A DNA stretch of 64,000 bases. Source: Bugulina stolonifera. Lineage: Eukaryota; Bryozoa; Gymnolaemata; Cheilostomatida; Bugulidae. The position numbers and the translations under genes were made by a program. Location of the stretch: assembly GCA_935421135.1 (NCBI GenBank), contig OW285187.1:1-64000 (forward strand), read 5' to 3'. Positions 1 through 12,300 of this stretch are shown one piece after another. The notes beneath the pieces were generated by a model. The model ran no database searches and was not told the origin of the DNA. It worked only from the letters and a program-made list of their open reading frames with translations. Position 1 is the stretch's first letter. Each line of letters opens with the position of its first letter.

Positions 1-3000
1 AAAACCCCCAAACCCCAAAACCCCCAAACCCCAAACCCCAAACCCCAAACCCCAAACCCAACCCCCCCAAACCCCAAACCCCCACACCCCCCCCCACCCC
101 CCACCCCCCAACCCCCCAACCCCCCCCCCCCCCCCCCCCCCCCCACCCCCCCCCCCCCCCCCCCCAAACCCCAACCCCCAAACCCCAACCCCCAAACCCC
201 AACCCCAAACCCCAACCCCACCCCCCCCCCCCCACCCCCCCAACCCCAACCCCCAACCCCAAACCCCCCCCCCCCCCCAACCCCACCCCCCCACCCCCCA
301 ACCCCCCAAACCCCCACACCCCCAACCCCACACCCAAACCCACACCCCCACCCCCCAACCCCCAAACCCCAACCCCCCACCCCAAACCCCAAACCCCAAA
401 CCCCAAACCCCAAACCCCAAACCCCAAACCCCAAACCCCCAAACCCCAAACCCCAAACCCCCACCCCCAAACCCCACACCCCAAACCCCAAACCCCAAAC
501 CCCAAACCCCACACCCCAAACCCCAAACCCCAAACCCCAAACCCCAAACCCCAAACCCCAAACCCCAAACCCCACACCCCCCCAAACCCCAAACCCCAAA
601 CCCCAAACCCCCCAAACCCCAAACCCCAAACCCCAAACCCCAAACCCCAAACCCCAAACCCCAAACCCCAAACCCCAAACCCCAAACCCCAAACCCCAAA
701 CCCCAAACCCCAAACCCCAAACCCCAAACCCCAAACCCCAAACCCCAAACCCCAAACCCCAAACCCCAAACCCCAAACCCCAAACCCCCAAACCCCAAAC
801 CCCAAACCCCAAACCCCAAACCCCAAACCCCAAACCCCAAACCCCAAACCCCAAACCCCAAACCCCAAACCCCAAACCCCAAACCCCAAACCCCAAACCC
901 CAAACCCCAAACCCCAAACCCCAAACCCCAAACCCCAAACCCCAAACCCCAAACCCCAAACCCCAAACCCCAAACCCCAAACCCCCAAACCCCAAACCCC
1001 AAACCCCAAACCCCAAACCCCAAACCCCAAACCCCAAACCCCAAACCCCAAACCCCAAACCCCAAACCCCAAACCCCAAACCCCAAACCCCAAACCCCAA
1101 ACCCCAAACCCCAAAACCCAAACCCCAAACCCCAAACCCCCAAACCCCCCAGACCCCAGACCCCAAAACCCCAAACCCCAAACCCCAAACCCCAGACCCC
1201 AAACCCCAAACCCCAAACCCCAAACCCCAAACCCCAGACCCCAAAACCCCAAACCCCAAACCCCAAACCCCAAACCCCAAACCCCAAACCCCAAACCCCA
1301 AACCCCAGACCCCAGACCCCAGACCCCAAACCCCAAACCCCAAACCCCAGACCCCAGACCCCAGACCCCAGACCCCAGACCCCAGACCCCAGACCCCAAA
1401 CCCCAGACCCCAAACCCCAGACCCCAAACCCCAAACCCCAGACCCCAAACCCCAAACCCCAAACCCCAAACCCCAAACCCCAAACCCCAAACCCCAAACC
1501 CCAGACCCCAAACCCCAAACCCCAGACCCCAAACCCCAGACCCCAGACCCCAGACCCCAGACCCCAGACCCCAGACCCCAGACCCCAGACCCCAGACCCC
1601 AGACCCCAGACCCCAGACCCCAGACCCCAGACCCCAAACCCCAAACCCCAAACCCCAGACCCCAGACCCCAAACCCCAAACCCCAAACCCCAGACCCCAG
1701 ACCCCAAAGCCCAAAGCCCAAACCCCAAACCCCAAACCCCAAACCCCAAACCCCAAACCCCAAACCCCAAACCCCAAACCCAAACCCCAAACCCCAAACC
1801 CCAAACCCCAAACCCCAAACCCCAAACCCCAAACCCCAAACCCCAAACCCCAAACCCCAAACCCCAAACCCCAAACCCCAAACCCCAAACCCCAAACCCC
1901 AAACCCCAAACCCCAAACCCCAAACCCCAAACCCCAAACCCCAAACCCCAAACCCCAAACCCCAAACCCCAAACCCCAAACCCCAAACCCCAAACCCCAA
2001 ACCCCAAACCCCAAACCCCAAACCCCAAACCCCAAACCCCAAACCCCAAACCCCAAACCCCAAACCCCAAACCCCAAACCCCAAACCCCAAACCCCAAAC
2101 CCCAAACCCCAAACCCCAAACCCCAAACCCCAAACCCCAAACCCCAAACCCCAAACCCCAAACCCCAAACCCCAAACCCCAAACCCAAACCCCAAACCCC
2201 AAACCCCAAACCCCAAACCCCAAACCCCAAACCCCAAACCCCAAACCCCAAACCCCAAACCCCAAACCCCAAACCCCAAACCCCAAACCCCAAACCCCAA
2301 ACCCCAAACCCCAAACCCCAAACCCCAAACCCCAAACCCCAAACCCCAAACCCCAAACCCCAAACCCCAAACCCCAAACCCCAAACCCCAAACCCCAAAC
2401 CCCAAACCCCAAACCCCAAACCCCAAACCCCAAACCCCAAACCCCAAACCCCAAACCCCAAAACCCAAAACCCCAAACCCCAAACCCCAAACCCCAAACC
2501 CCAAACCCCAAACCCCAAACCCCAAACCCCAAACCCCAAACCCCAAACCCCAAACCCCAAACCCCAAACCCCAAACCCCAAACCCCAAACCCCAGACCCC
2601 AGACCCCAGACCCCAGACCCCAGACCCCAAACCCCAGACCCCAGACCCCAAACCCCAGACCCCAGACCCCAGACCCCAGACCCCAAACCCCAAACCCCAA
2701 ACCCCAAACCCCAAACCCCAAACCCCAAACCCCAAACCCCAAACCCCAAACCCCAGACCCCAGACCCCAAACCCCAGACCCCAGACCCCAGACCCCAGAC
2801 CCCAGACCCCAGACCCCAGACCCCAGACCCCAGACCCCAGACCCCAGACCCCAGACCCCAGACCCCAGACCCCAGACCCCAGACCCCAGACCCCAGACCC
2901 CAGACCCCAGACCCCAGACCCCAGACCCCAGACCCCAGACCCCAGACCCCAGACCCCAGACCCCAGACCCCAGACCCCAGACCCCAGACCCCAGACCCCA

Positions 3001-3071
3001 GACCCCAGACCCCAGACCCCAGACCCCAGACCCCAGACCCCAGACCCCAGACCCCAGACCCCAGACCCCAG
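1..3071. repeat. Telomere-like tract, CCCCAAA/CCCCAGA heptamers
   Basis: The tract is made almost entirely of the heptamer CCCCAAA, read on the other strand as TTTGGGG. It starts at base 1 and stops sharply at about 3071 where unique DNA begins. Positions 1 to about 360 are irregular, with long C runs and ccccac variants, as expected of either degenerate repeats or homopolymer read errors at a contig end. From about 430 to 1150 and 1720 to 2590 the heptamer is very regular. Variant CCCCAGA units cluster at about 1150-1710 and make up nearly all of 2594-3071, next to unique DNA. The C-rich strand entering from the left end is the orientation of a true chromosome end. An internal satellite or a contig-end artefact is the alternative. 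Confidence 0.85.
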
Positions 3072-3554
3072 AACTATTAACTGTATTTTGTGTAGACGAG
3101 CCTTTGCAATCATGTAAATTTAATTCCATCACATTTCTGTTTAATGTTGTTTTGTTTCTCATGACTTCGATTTACTATTACTCGCAATCGCTCAACCTAT
3201 AACTAGTGGCCTAGTGGAAGTTTCACATCTTGCTTGAATTATTTCTTCCCATGGAATTTCACAGGACCTCAATAGTTGGTAAGTGCTGGTGCTGGGCAAA
3301 ATTTTATACTAATTGTAGCCCATGTGCTCTAAGCTTCGTCTTTGTGATTCCTTTACCAGTACTTCAAGTGCTGCCATCTCAGGTATCTGTGGAATTGTTT
3401 GCAGTTATTGACATTCATATTAGTATTTGCAGCGATGTTTGTCAGGTAAATGTGGACACCGCAACTGTAGACCACCATATTATGTTGAAGTGCCATGTGT
3501 ATGTTTGTGTACAGATAGAATAATTATTTTCACTCAACTCTGTAATTATCATTC
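3072..3554. other. Unique subtelomeric DNA, no gene seen
   Basis: The sequence is AT-rich and non-repetitive. Short open frames of fewer than 100 codons occur (for example from 3230) but resemble nothing I recognise and show no convincing splice-site framework. Confidence 0.5.
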
Positions 3555-4815
3555 GGCCATTCCATGGGGACTGATCAAATTTGCGTGCTGGCCCGACTCA
3601 GATTCTTTTGAAAATTTGCAGGTAGAAAGAGCTCCTTTGAATTAGTGGGAAACCACCAATTTTCTTTCTATTTAACCCCTGTGATTCCGGCAACAGCTCG
3701 TTGAAAAGTGGGAAAATGTGGTGGGGACAACTCCACATGGAATTTTTTGAAATTCCTAAACATTCTAATTATTACTGTGGCCACTGTAATATTTGTTACA
3801 TAGATACCTTCATATACGTGCTTCAGTTTCATTGCTCATTCAAGCCTGTATGGTCAACATATTGAAGGTCAGAGGTCACCAAAAGCACCTCTCGGAGCTA
3901 GTTTGATCCGAATTTACTGGAAATCGACCAAATAGACACTGCTGGATTTGATGAAGAGAAGGTTGATATATAATAACTAAGGATTAGAGGTGCTCAACGC
4001 AAAGATAAATGAATTTTCAAGAGCAAAAAACACTCTCCAAAATAAATTGTATGGCGACAGCGGCTCAAATCCAACATGGCCGTCGTCCGAGTTGGCGTTT
4101 TGGGGCGTTATTCAAGGCTAAATCTACTAAACTTAGTAGTGAAAATTAATAGTGAAAATGTTGCTATATATACAATTCACACCTGTAGATTCCATTTCTG
4201 CAATAAAAACTTTGTCTTTTTGGGTCTAAAAGGCTGAATTCTCAGATTCAATTTTACAGACATTCGCTATAACATAGTGACTACATCGCCGTGCAGTTAA
4301 TTGGCTATGGCCATAGAGGTCAGTCAAGACTTAATTTGAGGTGCAATTTGGGGCTTGGCTTGGTTATACAACTTACTTTGTGAAGAAAAATGGGTGAAAT
4401 TCTTTTTAATAGCGCACACATGCAGTTTTGGTAATTGTGTCATTACTCCTCCTTTCGTGCGTTTGTTTAATGAGGCAGGATGGCTAAGCGAAGCAGTATT
4501 TCCAGGTCTGACTTAACCAAGTATTGTTTAATGAAAAGGAAAGGAAAGAAGATGAAGCTCCATCGAACCAAGGCTTCTTTCATCGTGGGTGAGGCTGAGG
4601 GGTTAAAGGTTATTTAAACTAGCTCAAGACAAATTTTGGGGTCACCATTAGTTATCAAATTCTAATCAAATATATACATGTACATGCATAACTATAGCCA
4701 CAGCCCATGAATAATAACTTTTGATCATTTTTATTTATATTTATATGTAGCTGACAATTAAACCAGTGTTTGCTAATTAGCTCCAAAAATATCTTTTTGG
4801 TCCTATATAAATGAC
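3555..4815 (+). repeat. Left arm of long inverted repeat
   Basis: This stretch returns in reverse complement at about 5243-6501. Clear anchors are the 3566-3625 block against 6425-6495, the block with ggtgaaattc near 4393 against 5640, the aggaaaggaaagaagatgaa block near 4540 against 5480, and the ggggtcaccattagttatca block near 4639 against 5395. Substitutions and small indels are scattered, so the arms are diverged. No coding potential is visible. A foldback or long-TIR non-autonomous DNA transposon is the likeliest origin, but I could not find a target-site duplication. Confidence 0.8.
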
Positions 4816-5242
4816 CACAACTAAGGTAAGTGGTGCGACATGCATTAAAACTTTTAATCAACAGAGTAATCAAAAATATGAATATGGTTTTGTGAGACTT
4901 AGTTTTAGTTGTACCTAGCAAGTTGAAATTATATTACAGGTGTTCACTTGTTTCCAAGGGTATTAATGTTTAATGTACTTGCTAGCATCACCTCGCCACA
5001 TTTACCGTACCCTATACCGACAACTTGATTTTCAATCGAGATAGTTTTGACCCTTCGAAAGACAAAACCACTTATCTGAGAAAGTTTGCGCTCAGTAAAT
5101 AAAAGAAGAGCAGATCTCACCTTTCTAAGTGTAGACAACCATATTGACCTAGCCATAATAATTGTTATACTGTGGACTGCTGAAATTCAATCTCTTCAAA
5201 TAAACACTGTGCAACACTTATACACCTGAAAATGAACTATTC
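4816..5242. other. Spacer between the inverted-repeat arms
   Basis: About 430 bp of AT-rich unique sequence forms the loop between the two arms. Short open frames on the - strand are not supported by any recognisable protein feature. Confidence 0.6.
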
Positions 5243-6501
5243 ACATATTATGAACAAAAAGTATTTTTGAAGCTAATTAGCAAAGACTGGTTTAATTGTA
5301 AGCTAAATATATATATAAATTTGTCAAAAACTATTGTTTGTGTGGGCTGTGGCTATAATTTTGCATGTACATGTATATTTTTGATTAGAATCTGATAACT
5401 AATGGTGACCCCAAAATTTATCCCGAGCTAGAAACACCACCTCACCCACGATTAAAGAAGCCTTGGTTCTATTGAGCTTCATCTTCTTTCCTTTCCTTTT
5501 CATTAAACAATACTTGGTTAAGTCAGACCTGGAAATACTGCTTCGCTTAGCCATCGATCCTGCCTCATTAAACAAATGCACGAAAGGAGGAGTAATGACA
5601 CAATTACCAAAACTGCATGTTTAGGCTATTTAAAAGGATTTCACCTATTTTTCTTCACAAAGTAGGTTGTATAACCAGGCCAAGTCCCAAATTACACCTC
5701 AAATTAAGTCTTGACTGACCTCTATGGCCATAGCCAATTAACTGCATTGGCGATGTAGTCACTATATTATAGCGAATGTCTGTAAAATTTGAATCTGAGA
5801 ATTCAGCCTTTTAGACCCAAAAAGACAAAGTTTTTATTGCAGAAATGGAATCTACAGGTGTGAATTGTATATATAGCAACATTTTCACCATTAATTTTCA
5901 CTACTAAGTTTAGTAGATTTAGCCTTGAATAACGCCCCAAAACGCCAACTCAGACGACGGCCATGTTGAATTTGAGCCGCTGTCGCCATACAGTTTATTT
6001 TGGAGAGTGTTTTTTGCTCTCAAAAATTTATTTATCTTTGTCTTGAGCACCTCTAATCTTTAGTTATTTCATATCAACCTTCTTTTCATCAAATCCAGCA
6101 GTGTCTAATTGGTCGATTTTCAGTAAATTTGGGTCAAACTAACTTCGAAAGGTGTTTTCAGTGACCTCTGACCCTCAAAATGTTGATCATACAGGCTTGA
6201 ATGAGTAATGAAACTGAAGCGCGTATATCAAAGTATCTATGTAACAAAAATTACAGCTCTAAGTATCATACAGTGGCCACAGTAATAATTAGAATGTTCA
6301 AGAATTTCGAAAAACTCAATTTGGAGTTGTCCCCACCACATTTTCCCACTTTTTAACGAGCTGCTGCCGGAACCACAGGGGTCACATAAAAAAAAATTGC
6401 TGGTTTCCCACTAATTCAAGGGTGCTCTTTCTACCTGCAAATTTTCAAAAGAATGTGAGTCAGGCCAGCACGCAAATTTGATCAGTCCCCATGTAATGGC
6501 C
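5243..6501 (-). repeat. Right arm of long inverted repeat
   Basis: This is the reverse-complement partner of 3555-4815. Pairing begins on the inside near gaagctaattagc (about 5270) and ends on the outside near atgtaatggcc (about 6491-6501). The arms plus loop span nearly 3 kb and sit directly inside the telomere-like tract. Confidence 0.8.
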
Positions 6502-9281
6502 CCATTGTCATTGTATTATCAATGGTACAGTAGTTTTATGAAAGTGTGATTAGCACCTTATTATAAGGATTGAGTTTTGTATAGGAAATATCTCTATGTT
6601 GCCTTCTCATCACTGTCAGAGATCTCAATTACTTCTTCTACTGCATAACCAGAATAATGTGAAAATAAGTTATTTTTCTTCACATCATGTTATTCTCTTT
6701 ATTTCTGCAGGTCATGTTGGTAAACATGTTGATGCACACTACTATCACGATATTATCAAAAACAAGGATTTTTCTTCTGTCTGCGAAGAATAGTGGATTT
6801 ACACATGTACTGTACTGTACTTAAATTGCATTCTATTGTATGATTGTATAAAGCAGAGTGGCAAGCTAACGTGTACCTCGTTTTCTGTATGATATACTTG
6901 CGTTTTCTATCCTGTTTTGTATTGTACCCACTCTAGGGGGACCGATCATAGGTAGGTCGGATCTCAGTTGCTTTATAATATGTCTTAGTTGTTCTTCTCG
7001 ATACCTGCTTATTGCATTCTTATTACATATTGTTAGATTGACTGTTTGTCGTCTTTTTGCTGGAAGCAACCAGAAACAGATTTTGCGGCGATATTTTTCT
7101 ATGTTAGTGCAGTTGTTCTTTGGAGTTCAATACAGTCATATCTGTTCTATCTAAACAAAAGTTATCTTTCTAGACTAACATAATCTCAGCCCTAGGTCTA
7201 GAGTGAACGAGGGCGGAAAGTCAACTTGCAGCCGATTTTGTCTCAACAGAGTTTGATTAGCCAACCCTCATGGGAATTGCACCCAAAAATCAGCTGCAGG
7301 ACCACATAATCAGTAATCACCAATTACTATTATCACCTACCACGGTTGGCTTGACATAATCCGTCAATGTTTAACAAAGAGCAGAAATGGGCATATCCAT
7401 TATTTAATAAATACAGAAACCTTCCAGTGAGAAAGTGTAACCCGGTATAGTACTTGTTTTAGATGATTGTTACATTTCTCCTCCTACCTACCACAACTTA
7501 CAGTTGGAAGACGTGAGCTGATCATTTATTTGACCCATGCTACTGCCTTCGACACATTCTTGTTGTCTTCACCACACTAGTACATCACTATCTTCTATTA
7601 TAGATTGCTGACAGACATTATTGCTTTACTGTAAATTTCCAATAGTCCTAGTCTTGCCCTTAGCATTCAATGTTTAGGCTAAGCTAAACAGCATTTCTCT
7701 GGTTAGTACTGTACTGTACTATTCTCCCTAGTAATATTAAGGCATTATGTTTCTGATGGTGAAAACCATCTCAAGGTTGTCCAGCACATATTTAATTATA
7801 AGATATTTATTGCAACCACATTTTTAAGATTACATAATCAAACTTCTACATTGTCAATTGAAACAGCTAATAGCTATAATAGAATAATAAATTCAAATAA
7901 CTATTTTTAACGGCCTTGTGTGATCATGGTTTATCAAGTTACTGAAAGTGACTACAAGACTAGTTAAATTGTTATTCAGTTGTTTGATTTTAGCTCACGC
8001 TTCCTTTAAAATGTTTAGGTTATTATTTAAGTTTTGGTGAAATATTGAAACTAAATAATCATGATCTGATGGAAAGTAAAATCAAAATCAAAATGAAAAT
8101 CAAGTGCTTTTCGTATAGAACTTGTTATGTTATGGGTATTTCTATCACAATAATAACTTTGAGTCACTGAACATTTTAAAATTATCATGAGCAAGTAAAG
8201 AGTCTTTCAAGATTGCCATAATCACATCACAATTCAAGTTACGATATGTTCTTGGCAAAATAAATTCTTGTTTTGGATTTCCCCCATGTTAACCTTGACC
8301 GTAACCAACAATTTTATTTCCGTCTTTAGCTCCTCCTCGTTATGTACTCCAACGTCAGTAACACAGTTGGAGTTGTTTTCTTTTACTCTCACGTCACGCT
8401 GCTGCTTTGCGGCCATAGAGGTAACACGGGGAGATAGCTCTATAACAAAGGGGTATATAAACATATATACCATATATACCACTTTGCTCTATAATAGTTA
8501 CGGCCATAGAGGTAACACCCCATGGAGATAACTCTATGGTTACGGCCATAGAGATGACTCTATGATCGTGTCGATAGCAAAGAGTGTCCATAGAGTTATC
8601 TTCTCGTCCAAGACACAATAGTGTCTTCAAAGTGAGTATGCGGACCCCGTCTTTTATAGAATTTGATATCAGATAAAGTATTTCTATCATATAGATTATA
8701 GACAGTATGGGCCAAAACTTTAGCTGGTCATCAGTCTAAGTAAATCACCGTTACAGTTATTTTATTTTAATGCAACTTCCAGGAGTATACAAGTGTATTA
8801 TTAGTACTCTGTAAATAGTAGAATACAGTATTAGGCCTATACAGTTATTATTGTTAGTTTTTTTGTTACTTTATTGATTGTTCTGATTGCTGTGCATACT
8901 CCATACTGTTTTCATTCACTAATGTTCAAATTAGGCCTAAATGTAGCAACTGATTGGCCCAATAAATGTATAATAATTATATTATTATTCTTATATTATA
9001 TTTGATTATATTAATATTAATATAATTTTATTAAATTAATTATAAAATATTATATTAGATTATAATTATAATAATCATAATCTGTAATGTAGGTTAACCT
9101 ACTAACTAGCTACTAATAGGTCTTCACTCGTGGTATCATGAAAGGTCTAATGTGCTCAATAGTGAGTGAATAGAATATCGATATTTTCTAGCTGTAGATA
9201 ATCTAATGCCACATTTATTTATAGTATAATCTAGTCTAACTAATTAAGTACTCTCTTTTGCATAACCAAACAATGTTTTAG
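6502..9281. other. Upstream region of SKIC3, unique AT-rich DNA
   Basis: No gene is evident. Around 8400-8600 a short motif (ggccatagaggt and relatives) recurs three times and is partly mirrored by atagagttatct-type segments, giving a local hairpin-prone patch. About 8970-9080 is nearly pure A/T. A promoter for SKIC3 must lie here, but no core element can be singled out. The bases directly before the start codon read tgttttag, so an untranslated first exon ending somewhere in this region is possible. Confidence 0.4.
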
Positions 9282-9371
9282 ATGGATTCCAAGACCTTGA
9301 AAACCTCTCTAAAGATTGCTGTAGAGAATATCAAAGCTGAACGTTATACAGAAACTGTTAAAATCTGCAAG
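9282..9371 (+). CDS. SKIC3: SKIC3 exon 1 (residues 1-30)
   Basis: It begins MDSKTLKTSLKIAVENIKAE, closely parallel to the vertebrate N-terminus MSSKEVKTALKSA, which fixes the start codon. The exon ends in phase 0 at aag|gtgatt. The preceding tgttttag touches the ATG, so a spliced 5' UTR exon is possible. Confidence 0.92.
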
Positions 9372-12300
9372 GTGATTGACAATACATTATGAAATTTTTG
9401 TGATTAACTTGCCAGCTTAATTGTGTCATTTTTCTGTGATATATTGCTGTCTCCAATTTCACCATCTCATACTTCCTTTAGGATATTCTTGACTCGTATC
9501 CTAGTCATAGTCGTGCCTTGGTTTTCCTTGGCAAGGCTGCTGAAGGTCTTGGCAAAAACCAAATAGCCCTAGAGTCATATGAAAAGGCAACAGAGAATGC
9601 GGAACCTGGTGATATGCTCCCCTGGCAAGGCCTCTGTGCGTATCTTGAAAAACACAGTTTAGGCAATCGTAAACAGCTCACACAGGCTTACTGGAAACTT
9701 CTTGAGTTATACTCAAGGTGAGTAAGTGGGTGAGGGAGTGTGTGGGTGGGTGGGTGAGTGCAGGTGCTTATGACATAATTTTGTGTGATCTTAAGTCTTT
9801 GTTTGTGCTTGGGCCAACTGGGTTGGGAGATAATACCATGTAATAGAGAAGACAACTTCTCTATCTGGAATTTTACTGAATAACCATGGCTATGTCAACA
9901 TCAGATCATGTAGAATAGCACCCACCGCGTGAGCTGATGGTTGAGCAAGTATGTATGTGAGTATTCCTATGTTTAGTAGTAGGTTACTAATTACTCATAA
10001 ATGTGCACAATCTATAGAATGTTTCATCAAATCATAGTCTCAGCACTCTGGTTGGCTTGGTACCATGTCCACACCGGTTATAAAGATTTTGCCATGGTTC
10101 TTAGGCCATGATGCTGTTTATTTTAACTGTTACGTAGCATACAATGTACGATAACCCTGCGCAGCAGCTGAGTGGCCCATCTGTGCAGAAGCTAGACCAA
10201 CCTGCCCCACTTAAAGAGGTCTTAGGGCTAATTCTAACAGATTATTATTTATTTTCAACACTTGTGAAGCAGCTGTGGCCTAGTGGTAAGGGCTCTGGAC
10301 TTCCATGCAGAGATGCCAGACTCGAGTTAAAGACTCTCACTCGAGTTAATTCAAACAACATTTTATGGCTTATTATAAAGACTCGTAACTTGAATATACA
10401 GCTGTCAAAAACTTGTAACTTGAATTGTAATTCAATTATGGCTATGATCAAAGACTCTCAACTCACACATCATTATGTTGAAATATTCAATATTCAGTTT
10501 TCATTGGGCAGCTGTGAATTGTAATGAATAGAAATAACCACAGTTATAACCACCAACCACAACCACAATTATAACACATTTTACACTAAAACTGTGACAT
10601 TTTGCTTTGAAATTTGAACTTCTAACACCATTTCCTAACACAATTTCACCATAAGCTAAACAATAACTCAGTAACTCTATAAAAAGACTCGAGGTAAACA
10701 AGAAAAGAATTGAATTGAAACTTGCTTGTAGTTAACTTGGATAACTTGACAAAAACTTGAGTTTCTGTGGACATGTAAATATTTAACTCGTAACTTGAAA
10801 GTTTTGATCTGTCACTGAAAGAATTGACTTGTAACTTGAAGAGTCACAACTAAGAGTTAGCCATGGAAACTTGAGTTTCTAAAATAAAACTTGCACACAT
10901 CTCTGCTTCCATGTGGGGATTTCAAGTTCGATTCCTGTAAGGGTCATTGGTGGTGTTAGGAAGGGCATCCAACCTTATAGTGCTCCTGTGCTACTTCAGT
11001 AACTTTGCCATTGGTTAAGTGCCTTCCCCACCCCAAAAGTAGAAAAATGCAGATCTCTTTAGATCATTGCCTTCTTACCTGGGATTAACAGCGGGAAGTA
11101 AAGCTAGTAAGTTTTTTTTTCAGCAATTGCAACCATGCAGGTGTAATGTTCTTTGTATTGCAGCAATGAGCAGAAGCGAAGGGAAACAAGACTTAAACTC
11201 TGTTTACATTTGTTGAGTGAGAAGTATTATGACCAAGAGGTACAATGTAATAGTAATAGTAGTAGTAGTAGTAGTAATAGTGGTAGTAGTAGTAGTAGTA
11301 ATAGTAGTATTAATAGTAATAGTAGTAGTAATAGTAGTAGTAGTAATAGTAGTAGTAGTAGTAATAGTAGGCTTACATAGCAGTATTTCTGGGTTTATAC
11401 TGTATATTATACTACTCAGATATACTAGCAGATATACTTGCACGTATACTAGCAAGTATATGAGCAAGTATACTAGTGTACCTACTAGTTGTACTTGCAC
11501 TTGGATATATGGCATAACCAACCCTAGCTATTCTCGACTTTACCCTTTTCCACTGTCCACTCCTGAACCTTGCGTTAAATTTACCAATTTAGTAATATTT
11601 CAAAAGCTGCAGGAAATTATCAAACACTTTACTACATAAATTTAATCTAAAACTGACCAGCAATATCCAGCTAAGACTGGACAGACTAGACTAGTTTGAA
11701 GTCATTACTATCATACTACATGTTGGTATACTAGCAAGATGGGTTATTGTTTTATTGTTATGTTTGTGTTTGCTAATATTGCTATAGATTTAGACATAGA
11801 ATAGATATACTGATGTTATTGTAGATTTAGACATAGAATAGACATACTGATGTTATTGTAGATTTAGACATAGAATAGACATACTGGTGTTATTGTAGAT
11901 TTAGACATAGAATAGACATACTGGTGTTATTGTAGATTTGTGAGCAGTGTGAGAAGTTACTTTCCCAGTTTAAAGAAAAAACTGAGGAGTATAAAGTTAG
12001 AGTGGCTTTAGCTCAGTTCTATCTAAAGTCAAATGACAGCGAGACCAAGGTTAGAATACGATAAATCATGAAGGATAACAACTGACTGTTAATAGTACTG
12101 CTTATCATAGTACGGCCAATATCTATATCTATTATAATAGTACTGCTTATCATAGTACGGCCAATGTCTATATCTATTATAATAGCACTGCTTATCATAG
12201 TACGGCCAATATCTATATCTATTATAATAGTACTGCTTATCATAGTACAGCCAATATCTATATCTATTATAATAGTACTGCTTATCATAGTACGGCCAAT

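Noticed and set aside
1..3071. Ciliate or other contaminant as the source of TTTGGGG-type ends
   Set aside because: The same contig carries a many-intron animal-type SKIC3, SINEs and hAT elements and uses standard stop codons. A misjoin at 3071 remains possible but nothing in the sequence shows it.
3202..3220. A-box-like gtggcctagtgg near the telomere, possible third SINE copy
   Set aside because: No B box or SINE body follows, so the match is a short coincidence.
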